Assembly: GCA_949710005.1 (NCBI GenBank)
Contig: OX453276.1
Coordinates: 3,664,201 to 3,728,200 of the forward strand
Length of the DNA stretch: 64,000 nt
DNA from: Ricordea florida
Taxonomy: Eukaryota; Cnidaria; Anthozoa; Corallimorpharia; Ricordeidae
Direction: 5' to 3'
The position numbers and the translations under genes are program-made. Shown in pieces: positions 1 through 14,400 of this stretch; positions within the stretch are counted from its first letter, which is position 1, and the number at the start of each line of letters is the position of its first letter. A model generated the notes under the pieces. It was given only the letters and a program-made list of their open reading frames with translations, made no database searches and was not told where the DNA came from.

Positions 1-348
1 GACACGTTTTCAGAGCAACTTATGCTAACTACTCAAGACAGAACAAATTGAAAGACAGAACAACGCATACAAACTCTCAGGCGAAGTAGGAGAAGAAATT
101 AAAGCGCCCACTTTGTTTGGTCATTAGCTGAAATATGACGACGGCATTACTAACAGGTTTGAGTATTGCTACTCTGCATGACAAAACCCCAGATCGGTTT
201 AAAGCTCTTTATCAACATTCCAGATAATTTCGCAAGTAGCTTACTGAGGTCATTGCACTTAAGATCAACTTAGAGCCTTTATTGATACGCGAAACGATGC
301 AAAGCTTAGTTTAAAAAGGCCTTCCAGACGAGTTGAAGGTAATCTCAC

Positions 349-550
349 GTAGTCCAGAAACGTCGATCGGTTCATTATTGTTGTGGGAAGGAAGTGACGC
401 GAATGGTAAGTCGCCACGTGAGCGGTTTTCGAGCATTTTCCTTCCTTCTTTGATTCCCACCCTTAGCATAATGGCTAAATCAAAGTTCGCACCGAGGATC
501 TGCCGTAAAAAGAGTGATCCGTAGCTGTCCACTGAGAGTTCCTCCATCAT
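349..550 (-). CDS. Putative first coding exon of a gene leaving the window at left
   Basis: An open frame starts with two consecutive ATG codons near 550 (reading MMEELSVDSYGSLFLRQ) and stays open to a good splice donor (GTGAGA, plus positions 343-348), which would end the exon at 349 in phase 1. The codon use and amino-acid mix look like real coding sequence, but I recognise no domain. The rest of the gene would lie left of the window. It could also be a chance ORF. The overlapping plus-strand frame (333-524) is a shadow. Confidence 0.35.
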
Positions 551-2473
551 TTACTGTCCTGGCTCAACACATTCTATTCCACAACACAATTCTTCTAAGG
601 CAAAGTGGTATTTAGCAATCAGCGGACCAACTAAAAGCAATGGAATTTCAAATCAAAATCACATATCATGAAAAATGATTTAGAACGGCCAGAATTTAGG
701 GTGAGATGAGAATTACTGTTTTTAGAATGCCATAGTGGAATTTTAAAAACAGTTTGTCTTTATACCATACAAACTCCTTAAAATTTTCTACATTACAACT
801 TTGTAGCCGTTGAACTTTATGCATTCCATTTTTTTATTGATTACAAAATTACAAATTAACGAGGGTGCGTCGAGGTCCATAAGAAACTGAAAAACCGCTC
901 AAAAAATCAACTAATACCGAAAAACCGCAAAAAATTTCTAACAAAACCGAATACAAAACCAAAGGCTTACACACCCTAATTCCCAAAATACTATGACCCT
1001 AATCAGTGTGATATGTAGGTAACATCTGGTTGATCCTTGGTGTAGAAAAATTTACAAATCTCCTTCATTTAAACGCAATACAAGATCTTCGGGGGATTCT
1101 GCGATCGCGAAACGTTTTCCTATAGCTCTCTAAACCACCATCGAGAATCCAGAATTCCATTCTGAAGTTTTTAGGACTTAGACATGAATATGATTCGATT
1201 GCAACTTTCAACAACCAGTCACATGTCGGATACCAAATCAGAAGAACCGTTTGTATTTTTGTCAAAAACCAAAAAACAACGTTCTAAAACACGGGAAAAA
1301 ACGCAAACCGCAAAAGACAGAAAAACCTAAGTTTTGGAGCGCAAGAACAGGAAAACCGACCTAAATAATGGCCAAAACCGTCAAATCGAAAATCCCAACG
1401 TCTCCTTCCATAACGTGGTGGCATTCATTTCTTATAGGACGTGGTCAAATCCTCGGGCGGCCTATCAAGCCAGAGTTCCCGTCTTCGGGAAGTCAAGGTG
1501 CGGTTTTGGTATTCCAAACAAACTTAGAATTGCGCTTTCAGTACGAAACTCGACAAATACTTCTTTGGACTAAAGGACTTCAACTTATATACTAAGCGTT
1601 TCAAAGAGCTGGAAATAATGTCAAGAAAGCGAGACGTGGCGAGTCATATACTCTTGGACCTCAGCCACAATTTAAAGATTTAAAAAAACGCTTATAAACA
1701 ATGCTCTCTGAAAGAGTCCCTGGTTTAATCAATTTACACGTAACAAAACTGTTTGCGCTCAACAGTACTGCGGCATCACACATAATCACGCACCCATATC
1801 GCAAACACATAACGGCGTGAAACTAGCACATTTGCGTCAGACTGGCGAGTGACAGTATCGCAAGATCACAAAACGGTATCGTGCCACTGTTTTACACAGC
1901 AGGATCGAAGTCCCACATCATTTCATGAAACGATAACAACAGGTATCACCTAAGCGAAAACCACCCTCTTTTGAGGAATATTTAATGACAGCAATTCCTT
2001 GAAAACCTAATAATCAGAATTGTACTGTGGAACTGCCCGTCCTACAATGAAGTGTTTTAGCTTTTTCATCGGTGGATGGAACCATGCATGGTGACCTTTC
2101 GCTCGAGACTCACCTGTAGCACACTAGTTTGATATCACTCATGTTCCAAAACAAACGATTATTTCTTTTATAAGACGGGTATCCACAAAATGATATAAAA
2201 GCGGAAACAGCACATAAACGACAGTAAAGACAATAAAGAACCCTTTTTCAAAAGAAATGAAATGGCATAAGACCGTGGTCAAAACTCGGCAAAATTCATG
2301 CCTTTAAAATCCGCGCATGCGTTGTTAAAACGCTGAACTACTATGTACACAATTCAGTGTTAAAGACTCCAGGATGGAAAAACATCCTACTGAGAAGAAA
2401 TGTTCTACAATGAAAGTATTCTTGTATATAATATCTTTAAACACTTTGATACACGTATTTAATTTAAGATCTT
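551..2473. other. Non-coding stretch downstream of the DIDO1-like gene
   Basis: I see no convincing coding sequence here. It should contain the 3' UTR of the DIDO1-like gene just left of 2474. One degenerate copy of the 107-bp dispersed repeat (wording like ATGGAACCATGCATGGTGACC) is visible near 2030-2110. Confidence 0.4.
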
Positions 2474-4419
2474 TCACCGTCGCCATTTATCTCTATTCCA
2501 GTGTTCTTTAAATCTTCTTTCGTCGCGCCGATCTACGGGTCTTGAACGATTGTCCATTGGCCTCTCGTATCGGTCTCTTCGCCGCTCTTCGTCGGACCAT
2601 CGCCGCCCGGGCGCGCACTGACCACGCCAGCTGTTTCCGGACTCGTACGGTCGGAAATCCCGTGGGTATCGGCGGTCATCCCTGTCATGTCTGTGCCTCT
2701 CATCTATCCGTCCCAGCTCATTACGCTCATCTCTATCGTGACCGTGGAATCTTCTACCTTCTCGTGATTCCAAGCGTGACTCGTGAGCGGCCAGCCGTGC
2801 ACGGTCTTCAGGACGAAGATTGTCGTACTCTCTTACGCGCTGAGTAGCAGTGTCGACCTGACGTACAACTTGAGGTGGTTCCGAAGGCTGCCACCGGTTA
2901 GAGGGGTCCCCCGTTTGTGCTGCGGACTGTTGCCTCTGGCTCATTGCTGCGGTAGAACGCTGATAAGAGCCGGGAGAAACAGCCGAGTATGTATCACGAC
3001 CAGCGGAAACTGAAGACTGCCCTCCATGACCAATGGAAGCAGGTAAAACACCGGTAGGAACACCAGAGGGAGCTCTAGACGAGGGTCCGCCACCAATCAA
3101 AGCACTGGGGTGGGTTACAAAAGTGGATTGAGGGCCAAGACCAACTGACGCTGGTGCCTGTTGTCCCAGCTGGGTGGCACCTGTTAACTCTGAGAGACGG
3201 CCCCCTAGAACTGCAGACTGCGATACCGAGCCAACGGAGTCTACGGACGCAGAAGCAGAAGAACGCGGCTCATGTCGAGGTAGAACCGTCCCGTGCTGCC
3301 CACGGCTGTTTGGGCCAGTAGACTGAAATGCTTCTGTGGAAGAAACTTGAGACCCCGTGCCACGTCCAGTAGAAATGGCAGAAAGAAGCCGATGAGTTAA
3401 CAAAGTTAAATCTGGCTGAGTAGGATTAGAGGATGCTGTAGACTGCGACTTACCACCAGGCTGCAGAATACCAGCACTTAATACAGACTGATGTCCCTGG
3501 CCTCCCACTACTGTTGTTTGGGCTAATGCTGTTGGTTGGAAGGGATGTGTAGCCGAGACTGTGGAAGTATTGGATAAGTCCTGAGGAATGCTTGCATTGG
3601 AAGATGACGCCTGGGATGACAGCACACTGCTCAATGCTGATAGCTGGGGGGAATGGCTTTTGACAGCAGCTCCTTGAAGTTTCTTAAGGGTTGAAACCAG
3701 CATCTGAATACTAGAGGGTTTGGTGGGTTCCTGAGTGGTGACAACCACTGCAGGAGCACTAGGGGCAACATCAGACGCCACTGCCTCTGCTTTTTCAGGA
3801 GGATCAAGGTCGAGTTCTAATCCCTCTTCAGGGTCATACGGTGTATCGTCATCAACAACTGCCCTTTGCTTCTCGCCTTCCCTGGCCTTAGCAGTCTCTT
3901 CTTTCAGCTGACCGGCCTCTTCAGATCTGTCCGCCAATGAACTTGTTTCTTTCCGCTGGATCTGAGCAAGTATGTACTGTCTGGCCCTTTCTTGCAAGTC
4001 CAACAAGTGCTGCTTCTGCGCCTCTAAGGACATTGCTACTGGTTGCTCTGTGGGATACACCACAGCTCCGGAGGAAGACGCCAAGGAAGGAGTCGAGGTA
4101 TCTGAGGGTGTTGATACTTTGGCAGGTGATCCAGAAGGTTCTTTGCTCACTTTTCTGATTGCTTGACTAGTATGGTACTGGAAAACTATGTCATCTATGT
4201 CAGCAGGTGGCGAGTCATGCAGTTCAACTTTCTCGTTACGTTTGTTCGCAGGACTCTCCGCGGCGCCTCCTTCGCTGCTAGTTTCCTGACTCCCAGAACT
4301 TGCTCGCCGCTTAGGTGGTGGCGATAATGACCGCTGACTTAAGGCGCGCGGGCGTTTAAATAATGTTTTAACACGAACTATGACTCCAAGGAGCATGTGC
4401 GGTCGAGGTTCATCCAACC
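2474..4419 (-). CDS. DIDO1: DIDO1-like last coding exon: disordered tail with RD/DR-rich end
   Basis: One 648-codon exon with acceptor TTCGGACAG. It starts LDEPRPHMLLGVIVRV, the end of the SPOC region. It then runs through Ser/Gln/Gly-rich disordered sequence with coiled-coil stretches and finishes in an Arg/Asp/Glu-rich segment ending RDKWRR and a stop. Such charged RD repeats are typical of RNA-processing and speckle-associated tails. Confidence 0.9.
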
Positions 4420-7400
4420 CTGTCCGAAAACAAAAAAGTGTTAATTACCATAATGAAACATACATGCAATACGGTAAAACGACAACAGCAAGGTGATTCG
4501 TAGATACATTACGCATAGAGGCCACGTAATTATGATCAAAGCTGCTTGGCGCTATCCAGATAAGGATTCTGTGAATCGAACCATATAGTGTGACGATTCT
4601 CTGGAAAGCTACTGATCAGTGTGGTACTGTTGATTTCACTCCACAATGTGTTTGTAACTTTTTCATCTGTGGATCAAACCATGCAGTGTGACCATTCTTT
4701 GGAAAGCTACTGAACAGAACTGTCCTGTGGTCCTGCTTGTTTTACTATACAGTGTGGTTCTAACATTTTCATCTGTGGATGAAACTATGCAGTGGCATCA
4801 TTCTTTGGAAAGCTACTGAACAGTACTGTACGGTGGTATTTTGTTTTTTTACCCTAAGGGTTGGTTTGATTTGGTTTGACGCGGGTTACAATTTTGAACG
4901 ACCACTATTCTTCTGGACTGGCGTTTAATTTAGCCATCGCAACTAATACAGGGGGTACTACCATCTTGGCAAACAAAAGCCCTTTACCTGGTCCATTGAA
5001 TGGCAGCAGTTCACGAGGGATAGGCTGATGAGAAGCCAAAGGTACCAAGTACATGTCTTTGACTCCAGTGTAACAGTTACTAACGACGCCACACCGACTC
5101 CGACTATAAAAGTATGAGTAGAGCGACACGTAACTCATTTTCTCTTCATCAGACGATGCCTCGTATCGTATCACACATACCTCCTGCAAGAAGTAGGTAC
5201 AGTAACACAGAGGTCAGACAGTCGTGTTTAGTTAAAGGATTTAAACAAAAGGGCATTGAATAGCGCCCCAGGTTGTCAGCCCGTGAAGTTGGGCGGTGAA
5301 CTCTATTTTTGCTCGGACAAGACCTGATTTTAAACCGGATACGTATTCATTGCATAGGGTCATTAGAGAAGGATGACAGTCGGGAAACTTGGAACTACAG
5401 AGAATAATCCTGTAGTCAAGGTTGGTCAAGCAGGTCTTTCTCTTTCTCAAACACGGAAAATGTCTAACCTCAATAAATTAAAACTTGCCCCAAATAAATT
5501 ATTTCCCTGTTAAGGCTTAGTGACTGGACAAAATGTCCAGAAATCCAAGAATTTGATGGACAAAACCCATTCCAGACGGAACATTGTCCAAAGATCGGTC
5601 GTTACTGCAAGCTTTGATACAACGTACTGAGTAGAACGTGCGCCGTGACCAATCGCCATCCCATAATCCAAAAGAGCGCCGGTACGCCAAAAAACAATTG
5701 TTTTTCAAGATGGAGCGCGGTACTTGGAACAAATTTTCGACTTGTAAATGCGAAATGATAACAAGAGAATTCCGTACATACCCTCGAGTTAGAGCTCTTA
5801 AGTTGCATCAGGTAGTCCCACACTTGCTCATGTGCAATGCGTCCCTGAACATGTAGAGTGTCTGGTAACAACTGAAGCAAGTCGTCGCACGACCCTGAAA
5901 CTCGGTACGCATTGGTACCGAACTTGGCCACGCTTTGCATCATCACAAATCCTTTCCATACCGCGGGCACTTTTTTCTGCGTCTTGGTGGCCTGAGACGG
6001 TGACAGGGGAAGCTGGGAGACTGACGCCGAGTCCGGCGAGCTAAAAGCAAAACAATTTTACATTAAGATGAAGTAAAATGTGAGTGGCAGGCGGGACAAT
6101 GGGGATTTCTTGGCATTACAGAATCTACTGAACACATAACCCAGGAGTCTCAGTAATTGTGTCGAGTTCGATTGTTCGGGAGCAGATATTTGCAAAAACA
6201 ACTGTTGTTGACGTTCACTGACGTTTCGATAATCTGAGCGGAAGTCACATTTGACTCAGATGATGACTTCTGCTTAGGTTGTCGAAAGGTCAATGACATA
6301 GAGGTACGGGCAAATTTTCGCCAGGAGTGGGGGGGGGGGGGGGGGGTTGGTGAACCATTTGCCCAAACATTTTCGAACGGTGCCCAAATTTTTACGAAAC
6401 AGTCGAAAAGAAACCAAGGTCATAAGATGCAGTAACATAGGCCTACATATGAAGTGAAACTATTCTTGCATATGGATCATATGAGCTCATAAAACACGTT
6501 AAAAGAAATAGAAAATATCTCTCTTCAAAAAAAAAAACACACACACATGCAAACATCTTTAAAAAATGGCTTTGCCCAAATTTCTCTTGATGCGAAAAAA
6601 TATCTAAGTTGCCCAAATTTTTTGGGGGGTTGCAACCCTCCCCCCCCCCCCCCGGCCCGTACGCATATGGTCAATGAATGTCATCAACAACAGTTCTTTT
6701 CAGAATTACTGTACATGCATTCGGACAGCCGAACTCTTCAAAACAGTTTACTCTGTGTTCTCGGTATTGTTCAGTGTCTTGAAATTTATGTTCCATTTCA
6801 TGTGCTGATCGTGCTACTTGCAAAAACACGAAATGAATGAAAAAGTACAAATGCTTTTCAAAAAACCGTTTCATGCAGTGGCCTAAAGTAAAGCCTTACT
6901 TGGCAGATGTGACATCCATGGGTGTCGGTGACGGAATGGAACTCTCAGCCACCGCTTGAATACTATGAGACAAAGATAGATAAACTAAACATGAAGCCAG
7001 AGTGAAATGAAAATAAAAGACGGGAGTTGTATGGCACATGTGAGTTCTTGGCTAAGCGTGAGGTCAAGATGGCTGAATAATGGTCTAGAATTCCTCCGGT
7101 CTGACGAAGGAGACGTGAGACACATAAAAGGACTTTACTATTCAAATTAAAGAGCCAGAAATCCAGTAACGCCCAAAGAATGGTCACACTGCATGATTTG
7201 ATCCACAGATGGAAACGTTAGAAGTACACTGTACAGAAAACAAAACAGTGCCTCAGTACAGTACTATTCAGCAGCTTTAGAAAGAATGGTCACACTGCAT
7301 GGTTTGATCCACAGATGGCAACGTTACAACCACATTATATAGTAAAACAAACAGTACCACAGCAAAGCACCGTTCAGCAGCTTTTCAAAGAATGATCACA

Positions 7401-8404
7401 CTACATGGGTTGACAAAGTACCACAGTACCACAGCAAAGAATGATCACAGTACATGGTTTGACAAAGTTAGAACCACGTTGTATAGTAAAACAAACAGTA
7501 CCAAAGTACACATTTGTTAAGTGGATGACTTCATATGGTTTTGTGTTGACACATGACGGTATAATGATGGCATAAAATGAGAAAAGGTGCTACTCACATT
7601 GAGGTTGTTGATACAAGAGGAGCAGGAGTCTCTCTCCTGGGTGGTTCCCCTGGGGGTGCTATTTTGCCAGTACAGATGCGGCAATTCAGATCAAAGAGAT
7701 GAATTCGGTGCTCATCCGTGGTGTCCAGCAACAGAGTACTAGAACTGTTGTTACTGTCCGGCAGATCCTTTTCTACATTCAGCTCTGATTTGGCCTTCAT
7801 TGAATTCTATGTGTGGTAGAATAGATACAGAAATCATATAAATTAAGCAAATTGACACAAGTGAATAACTAAGTAAAGCGTTTCATTATTAATTGTAAGC
7901 TATGGTTTGACTTTCTTCTGAAAAAAAAAAACCTTTTTCAATGTACATCCACTATGACATGCCACATTAATTTTAGTACCCTAAAAGGTGAAAATATGTA
8001 CTAAAAAATCTGAATACTAGTTCAGACGCTCTTACACTGACCTGTAGGTGATTTGTGAGACCAAGGCCATTTCAAGTAGGTTTATTATTTTACAACTTAA
8101 TAGATGCAAAAATGATTGCCAAACCTCAAGACTGCTAAGATCATCATCACCATCTATTTCTACTTCTCCCTGGAAACACAAAAAAACCAAAGGTGATTAT
8201 TGCACAAACACTGTTCAAGACCTGCTAAACGATTGTGAAATACATGTAGTAATAATAATAATGGAGATGGAATATGCTGATACAAATTAAAGGTTTCCTG
8301 CAAAAAAGACATACATGTAACTTGCATTATCCTATATTTTCTATCTTTCTGTCAGTAATACAGTACCACCATGTAATACTATTCACCTGTAGTAGTAGTA
8401 AAAC

Positions 8405-8465
<61 letters not shown>

Positions 8466-11400
8466 TAATAAATAATAAATAGGCACTGGGGTAGGACAGG
8501 GTGGTACCTCAGCCTACCACGGGAAAGTGGACGCTCCCGCCTACCAGAGTCTGGGGTGGCACCTTTGGCAAGTGCCCGCAGCCCCTTGCCACCCTCGTTG
8601 GGGTAACAACACAGGGTAGAGGGGACCCTTCAGTCTTGGTCGACAGCCCTTCTAGAGAAAGTGTCTCGATAAAAACACTGGTGCTGGTTGCACCTTAAAA
8701 GTACCACCCTCATAATGAGTGAAGATGACAGATTATGATTCATCCACGAATGGCGTGAATGGGAGTGGAACCAGGGAAACTGGTGAAGCTTCCTCGCCCG
8801 GCAGGTGTCCCACTGTAGGGCAGGGTGGGCCCGGTCGTCATCCAGCTACTGCCAGAATGAAATGGAGCAGAGATATGAACATTGCTGTAATGGAGTGCTA
8901 CTATCTGGGCACATTAGGAGATGTCAAAATAAATCATTTGTTCTTTATGGATGACTTGAAGGTTTATGGCAAGGATAAAGCAGAGATTGAAAGCCTTGTT
9001 TCGACGGTACAGTTGATTAGCCAAGATATAGGAATGGAATTTGGGGTAAAGAAATGTGGTGTTGTGGTACTGAAGCGGGGGAAGTTGTGCAAAAGTGAGG
9101 GTATTAACTTGTTAAATGGACAGACGATAAAGGAAGTTGATGAAGAAGGTTACAAGTATCTGGGCATTCTAGAGCTGGACAAGTTTAAGGAAAGGGAAAT
9201 GAAAGAAATATTTCGAACAGAGTACTTAAGGCGGTTTAAACTTGTCATGAAATCTCAGCTCAATGGTAAGAACAAAATCAAAGCAGTAAATACTTGGGCT
9301 GTGTCGCTCATGAGGTATGGAGCAGGAACAATTAATTGGAATAAGGAGGAACTTCAGGAAATAGATAGGAAGTCTGGAAAAATCATGACAATGAATAAGG
9401 AACTACACCCTAGAAGTGATGTTGCCAGAATATACGTACCCAGAAAGAAGGGAGGAAGAGGCTTGATCAGTTGCGAGTGTTGCGTTAGGAGGGAAGAGAA
9501 CAACTTGAGTTGGTATGTAAGGAATAGTGAAGAGGTATTACTCAGGAAAGTTGGAGATAGTAATGTAGTCAACATCTCAGACGCTGTGGACCCAAAGAAG
9601 TTTAAAGTGAATGAAGTAAAGGAGATGGAGAATGAATGGAAGCGGAAAAGAATGCATGGGCAGTATGTGAGAGAAAAGGAAGGTATTGATTGGGATAGAA
9701 CTTGGCAGTGGATTGCTAAAGGAGATTTGAAAGGATGTACTGAGGCCCTGATATGCAGCGCTCAGGAACAATCTTTGAGAACAAATTATACGAGATTTCA
9801 TATTGATCACACAGCAGAATCCCCTTTGTGTAGAATGTGCGGTAGTAAGAGAGAAACGGTGGGCCATGTGGTGAGTGAATGCAGTAAGTTGGCGCAGACA
9901 GAATATAAAGGCAGGCATGATAACGTGGCACGGTATATTCACTGGCAACTTTGTGGTAAATGTGGATTGGAAAGAGCTAATTGCTGGTATGAACAGAAAC
10001 CGGAGGGAGTGGTGGAGAGTGAAAATTTCAAAATACTGTGGGACTTCACAATCCAGTGTGATCGGAAAATCGAGGCTAGAAGACCAGACATTGTCTTTAT
10101 TGATAAGAAGGAGAGAGAGGTTGTTGTGATTGATGTTGCCATCCCAGGTGATGACAGGGTGAAAGAGAAGGAACTTGAGAAGGTAGAGAAATACCAACTA
10201 TTGAAAAATGAAATTGCAAAAGTCTGGTGCATGCGAAAAGTCATCGTAGTGCCTGTTGTCATTGGGGCTCTTGGAGCCGTATCAGTCAACTTTAAGGAGC
10301 ACATGAAGCGAATCGGCGTGAACGTGAAGCTGGAAGTTATCCAGAAAACAGCACTGTTGGGGACAGCAAAGATACTCAGGAAAGTACTGACTCTGTAAAA
10401 AAAGAAGGAAAAGAGAGTCCTGGGACCTGTGGTGACTTGTTGTAACCCGCTCCAAAGGACTATATACCAGGCTGAACATCCTAGTTTAGCCTGAGCCTAC
10501 AAGGAATGGACATAATAATAATATTTAACAGGGGTAACACCTAACAATTAAGACAGATAAACCTGTGGCCCTCAAATTCAGGTGGATTTGGAAATTGGAG
10601 GTGTTGGTTTTCATGGAGGGAGGAAAACAAGAGAATCCAGAGAAAAAACATTGGAGCAAGGAGAGAACCAACAACAAACTCAACTCATATGACGCAGCAG
10701 AAATCGAGCCCGGATCACAGGGGAGGTGAAGGAGTGTTCTCAGCACTGCACCAGCCTTGCTCCCCATGGGAGCCCTCCCATATCAACCTTTCTGTCCCTC
10801 TCTGTCATACTGTACCAAAATGTTGTAACATTATTCACCCGTGGGAGCATGCCCATATCAACCTTGCTGTTCCTCTCTGTCAGTCATACTGTCCCAAAAT
10901 GTTGTAATATTATTCACCCATGGGAGCACTCCCATACCAACCTTGCTGTCCCTCTCTGTCATCCTGATGATATGTAAGGGGGGTTCTGGCACATTTTCGT
11001 TACGATTTCATTACGATTTCATTTTAAGCGCGATGCTAGCACATTTGGTGGTTAGTATACAAAGCTTATGTGAAATTGCCAGCAGGCGGGCCGACAGGCG
11101 GAGCGAGCTGCGCGAGCGGAGGGCGACTTTGCCCCTGGCCGGCTAAGTCTCTGTAAAGATCACCGAGTCTGGAGATAGCAAGTCTCTGCAAAGTTTCAGC
11201 CAAGAGGGGGCCGACAGGCGGAGCGAGCTGCGCGAGCGGAGGGCGACTCTGCCCTCGGCCAGCCAAGTCTATGCAAAGTCTCGGACAAGCAGGTGGGTAC
11301 CCCTCCGCGAAATTGTTAAGTTTCTGTTAATGATACAAAGCTGGTACAAAAAACTATTTTGAAATTGGTGATGGCTGGGATCTGGCACATTTGATGAAAC

Positions 11401-14400
11401 TGATACTAAGCCTATGTGAAACCCTCCCCAGAAATTTGATGATGAGGATCTGGCACATTCGAAAAAAATGATTTTCAAAAGAAATAAAATACCTATTTAA
11501 AAAGAAGAATCATTACACAAAATGGAACAAGAATTACGAAGATTAAATGTACCGCAACTAAAATCTTTAGTTAGATGGTATAATATTCGTGGACGATCGG
11601 CGTTTAATAAAGCAGAACTTATTGGAGCATTGGTTAATATACCCGAAATAACTAATAATATTCGGGAAATAGTTGATAATATTGCTGGAATTGTTGGTGA
11701 GCTACGTAATAAACCAATGAGGCCAATAAATCAACCAAATTTACCTCTTCCAATTCCGGATACTAACCCGCCACCAATTAGGATAAGAAGACAAACAAAT
11801 TTACCACCTTTAACTATTCCCCCACCAATTCCTGGAACACCGCCCGGGTCACCAGATATAATTAGGCCGGGAACTCCTCCAGGCCCACCCCCACCAAATC
11901 AACCAAGAATAAATATTAATAAATATATATCACCACCCAAACCAAAAACAAAACAAACACCCTTTTTGGGAAATGTATTGAACAAGTTTTGGAATTTTGT
12001 GAAACCGTACATTCCAGAAAAAGCAAAAAATAAAACAGAAGAATTAGCTAAAAAATTTATAGAAAGATACAAAAAAGTAAATAAGCCCAAAGAAATAAAA
12101 CCACCAAAAAGAAAGGGGGCAAGACCAAAAACAAAAAGAAATGAGAATGTGGAAGATTTCACACCAAGAGAATATGAATCAGCCATTAATGGTAATTATA
12201 TAAGCTATAGGATTGAAGGAAATGAAAATAATGATGAAAAGACATTCCTACATAAAATAAAACCAAAAGTTATGGATTTAATTAGAAAGAGAGTTGAATC
12301 ACAAAAATCATTGAAGGTTAAATTTATATTTGCATGTAGATTCAAAATAAAAATATTTAAAAATGAAATAGAAATATTTGAATACTGCGATGCTAATTTT
12401 CCTTCTGAAAAATCAGAAATTGTTCTTGAGGCAACAGATTTATCAGAATTATTTGATAGATTAACAAATCAACAACTTGTATTATTTGAAAATTTTATGA
12501 ATAATGGGTCTGGTTGGATATTCGAAAAAGTACTATTTTTTGACATTTTCATTGATCGTTTTGTTCCGCTTTTGGGTGGATCTTATATTCCATTACCAAA
12601 AGAATTGTTAAACAGGAATGCGATTATTAATCCACAGAATTATAATGATGATGAATGTTTCAAGTGGTGTGTATCACGTGCAGTTTATCCAACCGTTAAA
12701 AATCCACAAAGAATAACTAAAGAATTGAAAGAACAATCAAAGAATTTTAATTGGGATGGAATTAATTTCCCGAGCACAATTCAAGATATTGTTAATTTTG
12801 AAAACCAAAATGATTATGATATTGCTATATATGGATATGATGAGAAAATAGGGGTATATCCTATAAAAAGAAGTAGTAAACGAGGATTTAAATTGATCAG
12901 ATTACTTTTATTGACAGAAGAAACAGAAGATGAAGAACCAAAGAAACACTTCGTTTTAATAAAGAATATTAGCGCACTTATATGCAGGCAAGTTACTAAA
13001 CGTAAATGTAAGTTGTACTTTTGTGATAATTGTTTGAGTCCTTTTCATTTAAAAAGATCATTAGAAAAGCATGAAGGATATTGTTTTTTGTACAATGAAG
13101 TAAGGATTGATATGCTAAAAAATGAAGATGGCAGCCCATGTTTTCTTTCTTTTAGAAATTTTGTGAAAAAAATGAGAGTGCCTTTTGTAGCATTCGCTGA
13201 CTTTGAGTGTGTTTTGAACAAAATAAAACAAATGGGTCTGCTTGATAAAAATAAGAGTTATACTAATAAATATCAGGCACACAAACCGGTTGCATTCGGA
13301 TGTTATATTAAGAGTTTTAATGAAAAAATATGCAAATCCCGATTTTATAGATATACTGCTGAATCACACGAAGATGATGTTGCACAGAAATTTGTGGAAT
13401 ATCTAGAGAAAGAATTTAAGGAAATTTATAAAAAATGCATTAGTTATAATGTAAAAAGATTCAAAAAGTTTAATAAGAAGAATATGACTGAAGATGAAAA
13501 AATAAACTATGAAAACGCAACTCATTGTCATATCTGTGAGAAAGAATTGGATAAAGATAAGGTAATAGATCATTGCCATCTTACAGGAAAGTACAGAGGT
13601 GCAGCACATAAGGATTGCAATTTAAATTATAAGATCCCGAAATTCTTCCCCGTCATAATTCACAATTTATCAGGATATGATTCCCATCTATTTATTAATA
13701 ATCTTGCAAAAACAGAAGGTAAAATAAAACTTATACCTAATAATGAGGAAAAGTATATTTCTTTCTCAAAAGAGATTGTGGTTGATACCTTCAAAGATAA
13801 AAAAAGCGGTGAGATGAAAGATGTTATCAGGGATATCAGGTTCATTGATTCATTAAAATTTATGTCGTCCAGCCTTGATAATTTGTCTGGCAATCTTACT
13901 AAATGCGGAAAGTGCAGTGTTTGTAAAGGTGAAATAAAAGGGAGGTGTCTTAATTCAACAGATAAAAACCTACATGAAACTACAAAGTATTTTGAAGGCG
14001 AAGAATTAAAGTTATTAATGAGAAAGGGAGTATTCCCATATGATTGGCTTGATGATTTTGATAAATTAAACGAAACCCAACTTCCACCGAAGAAAGAGTT
14101 TTACTCAAAACTTAGAGGTGAAGATATTTCAGATGAAGATTATGAACATGCCAAAAAGGTATGGGGAACATTTAATATGAAAACAATGCGAGATTACCTT
14201 GATCTATATCTCAAGTCTGATGTGTTATTATTAGCTGATGTATTTGAAAACTTTAGAGATGTTTGTCAAAATGCCTATAGATTAGATCCTGCTTGGTATT
14301 ATACAGCACCAGGGCTTGCTTGGGACGCTATGTTGAAAAAAACTAAGGTTCAATTAGAGATGATAAATGACATTGATATGCTAATTATGATTGAGAAAGG

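Noticed and set aside
4905-5189. Minus ORF that runs past the SPOC exon donor to a stop
   Set aside because: The extra residues after the GTAAAG donor do not look conserved, and splicing at 4988 gives GPGLDEPRPHMLLG, which fits the family and the phase. It could be a retained-intron isoform only.
9577-10197. 206-aa minus ORF over the LINE
   Set aside because: Antisense shadow of the LINE ORF.
10960-10965. 6-bp duplication CATCCT
   Set aside because: It needs one unpaired base at the right end. The 5-bp CATCC solution matches both TIR ends and the minisatellite unit.
11066-11266. 66-aa ORF in the TIR (and its mirror at 26512-26712)
   Set aside because: It comes from the duplicated GC-rich block, has no start context and no promoter box.
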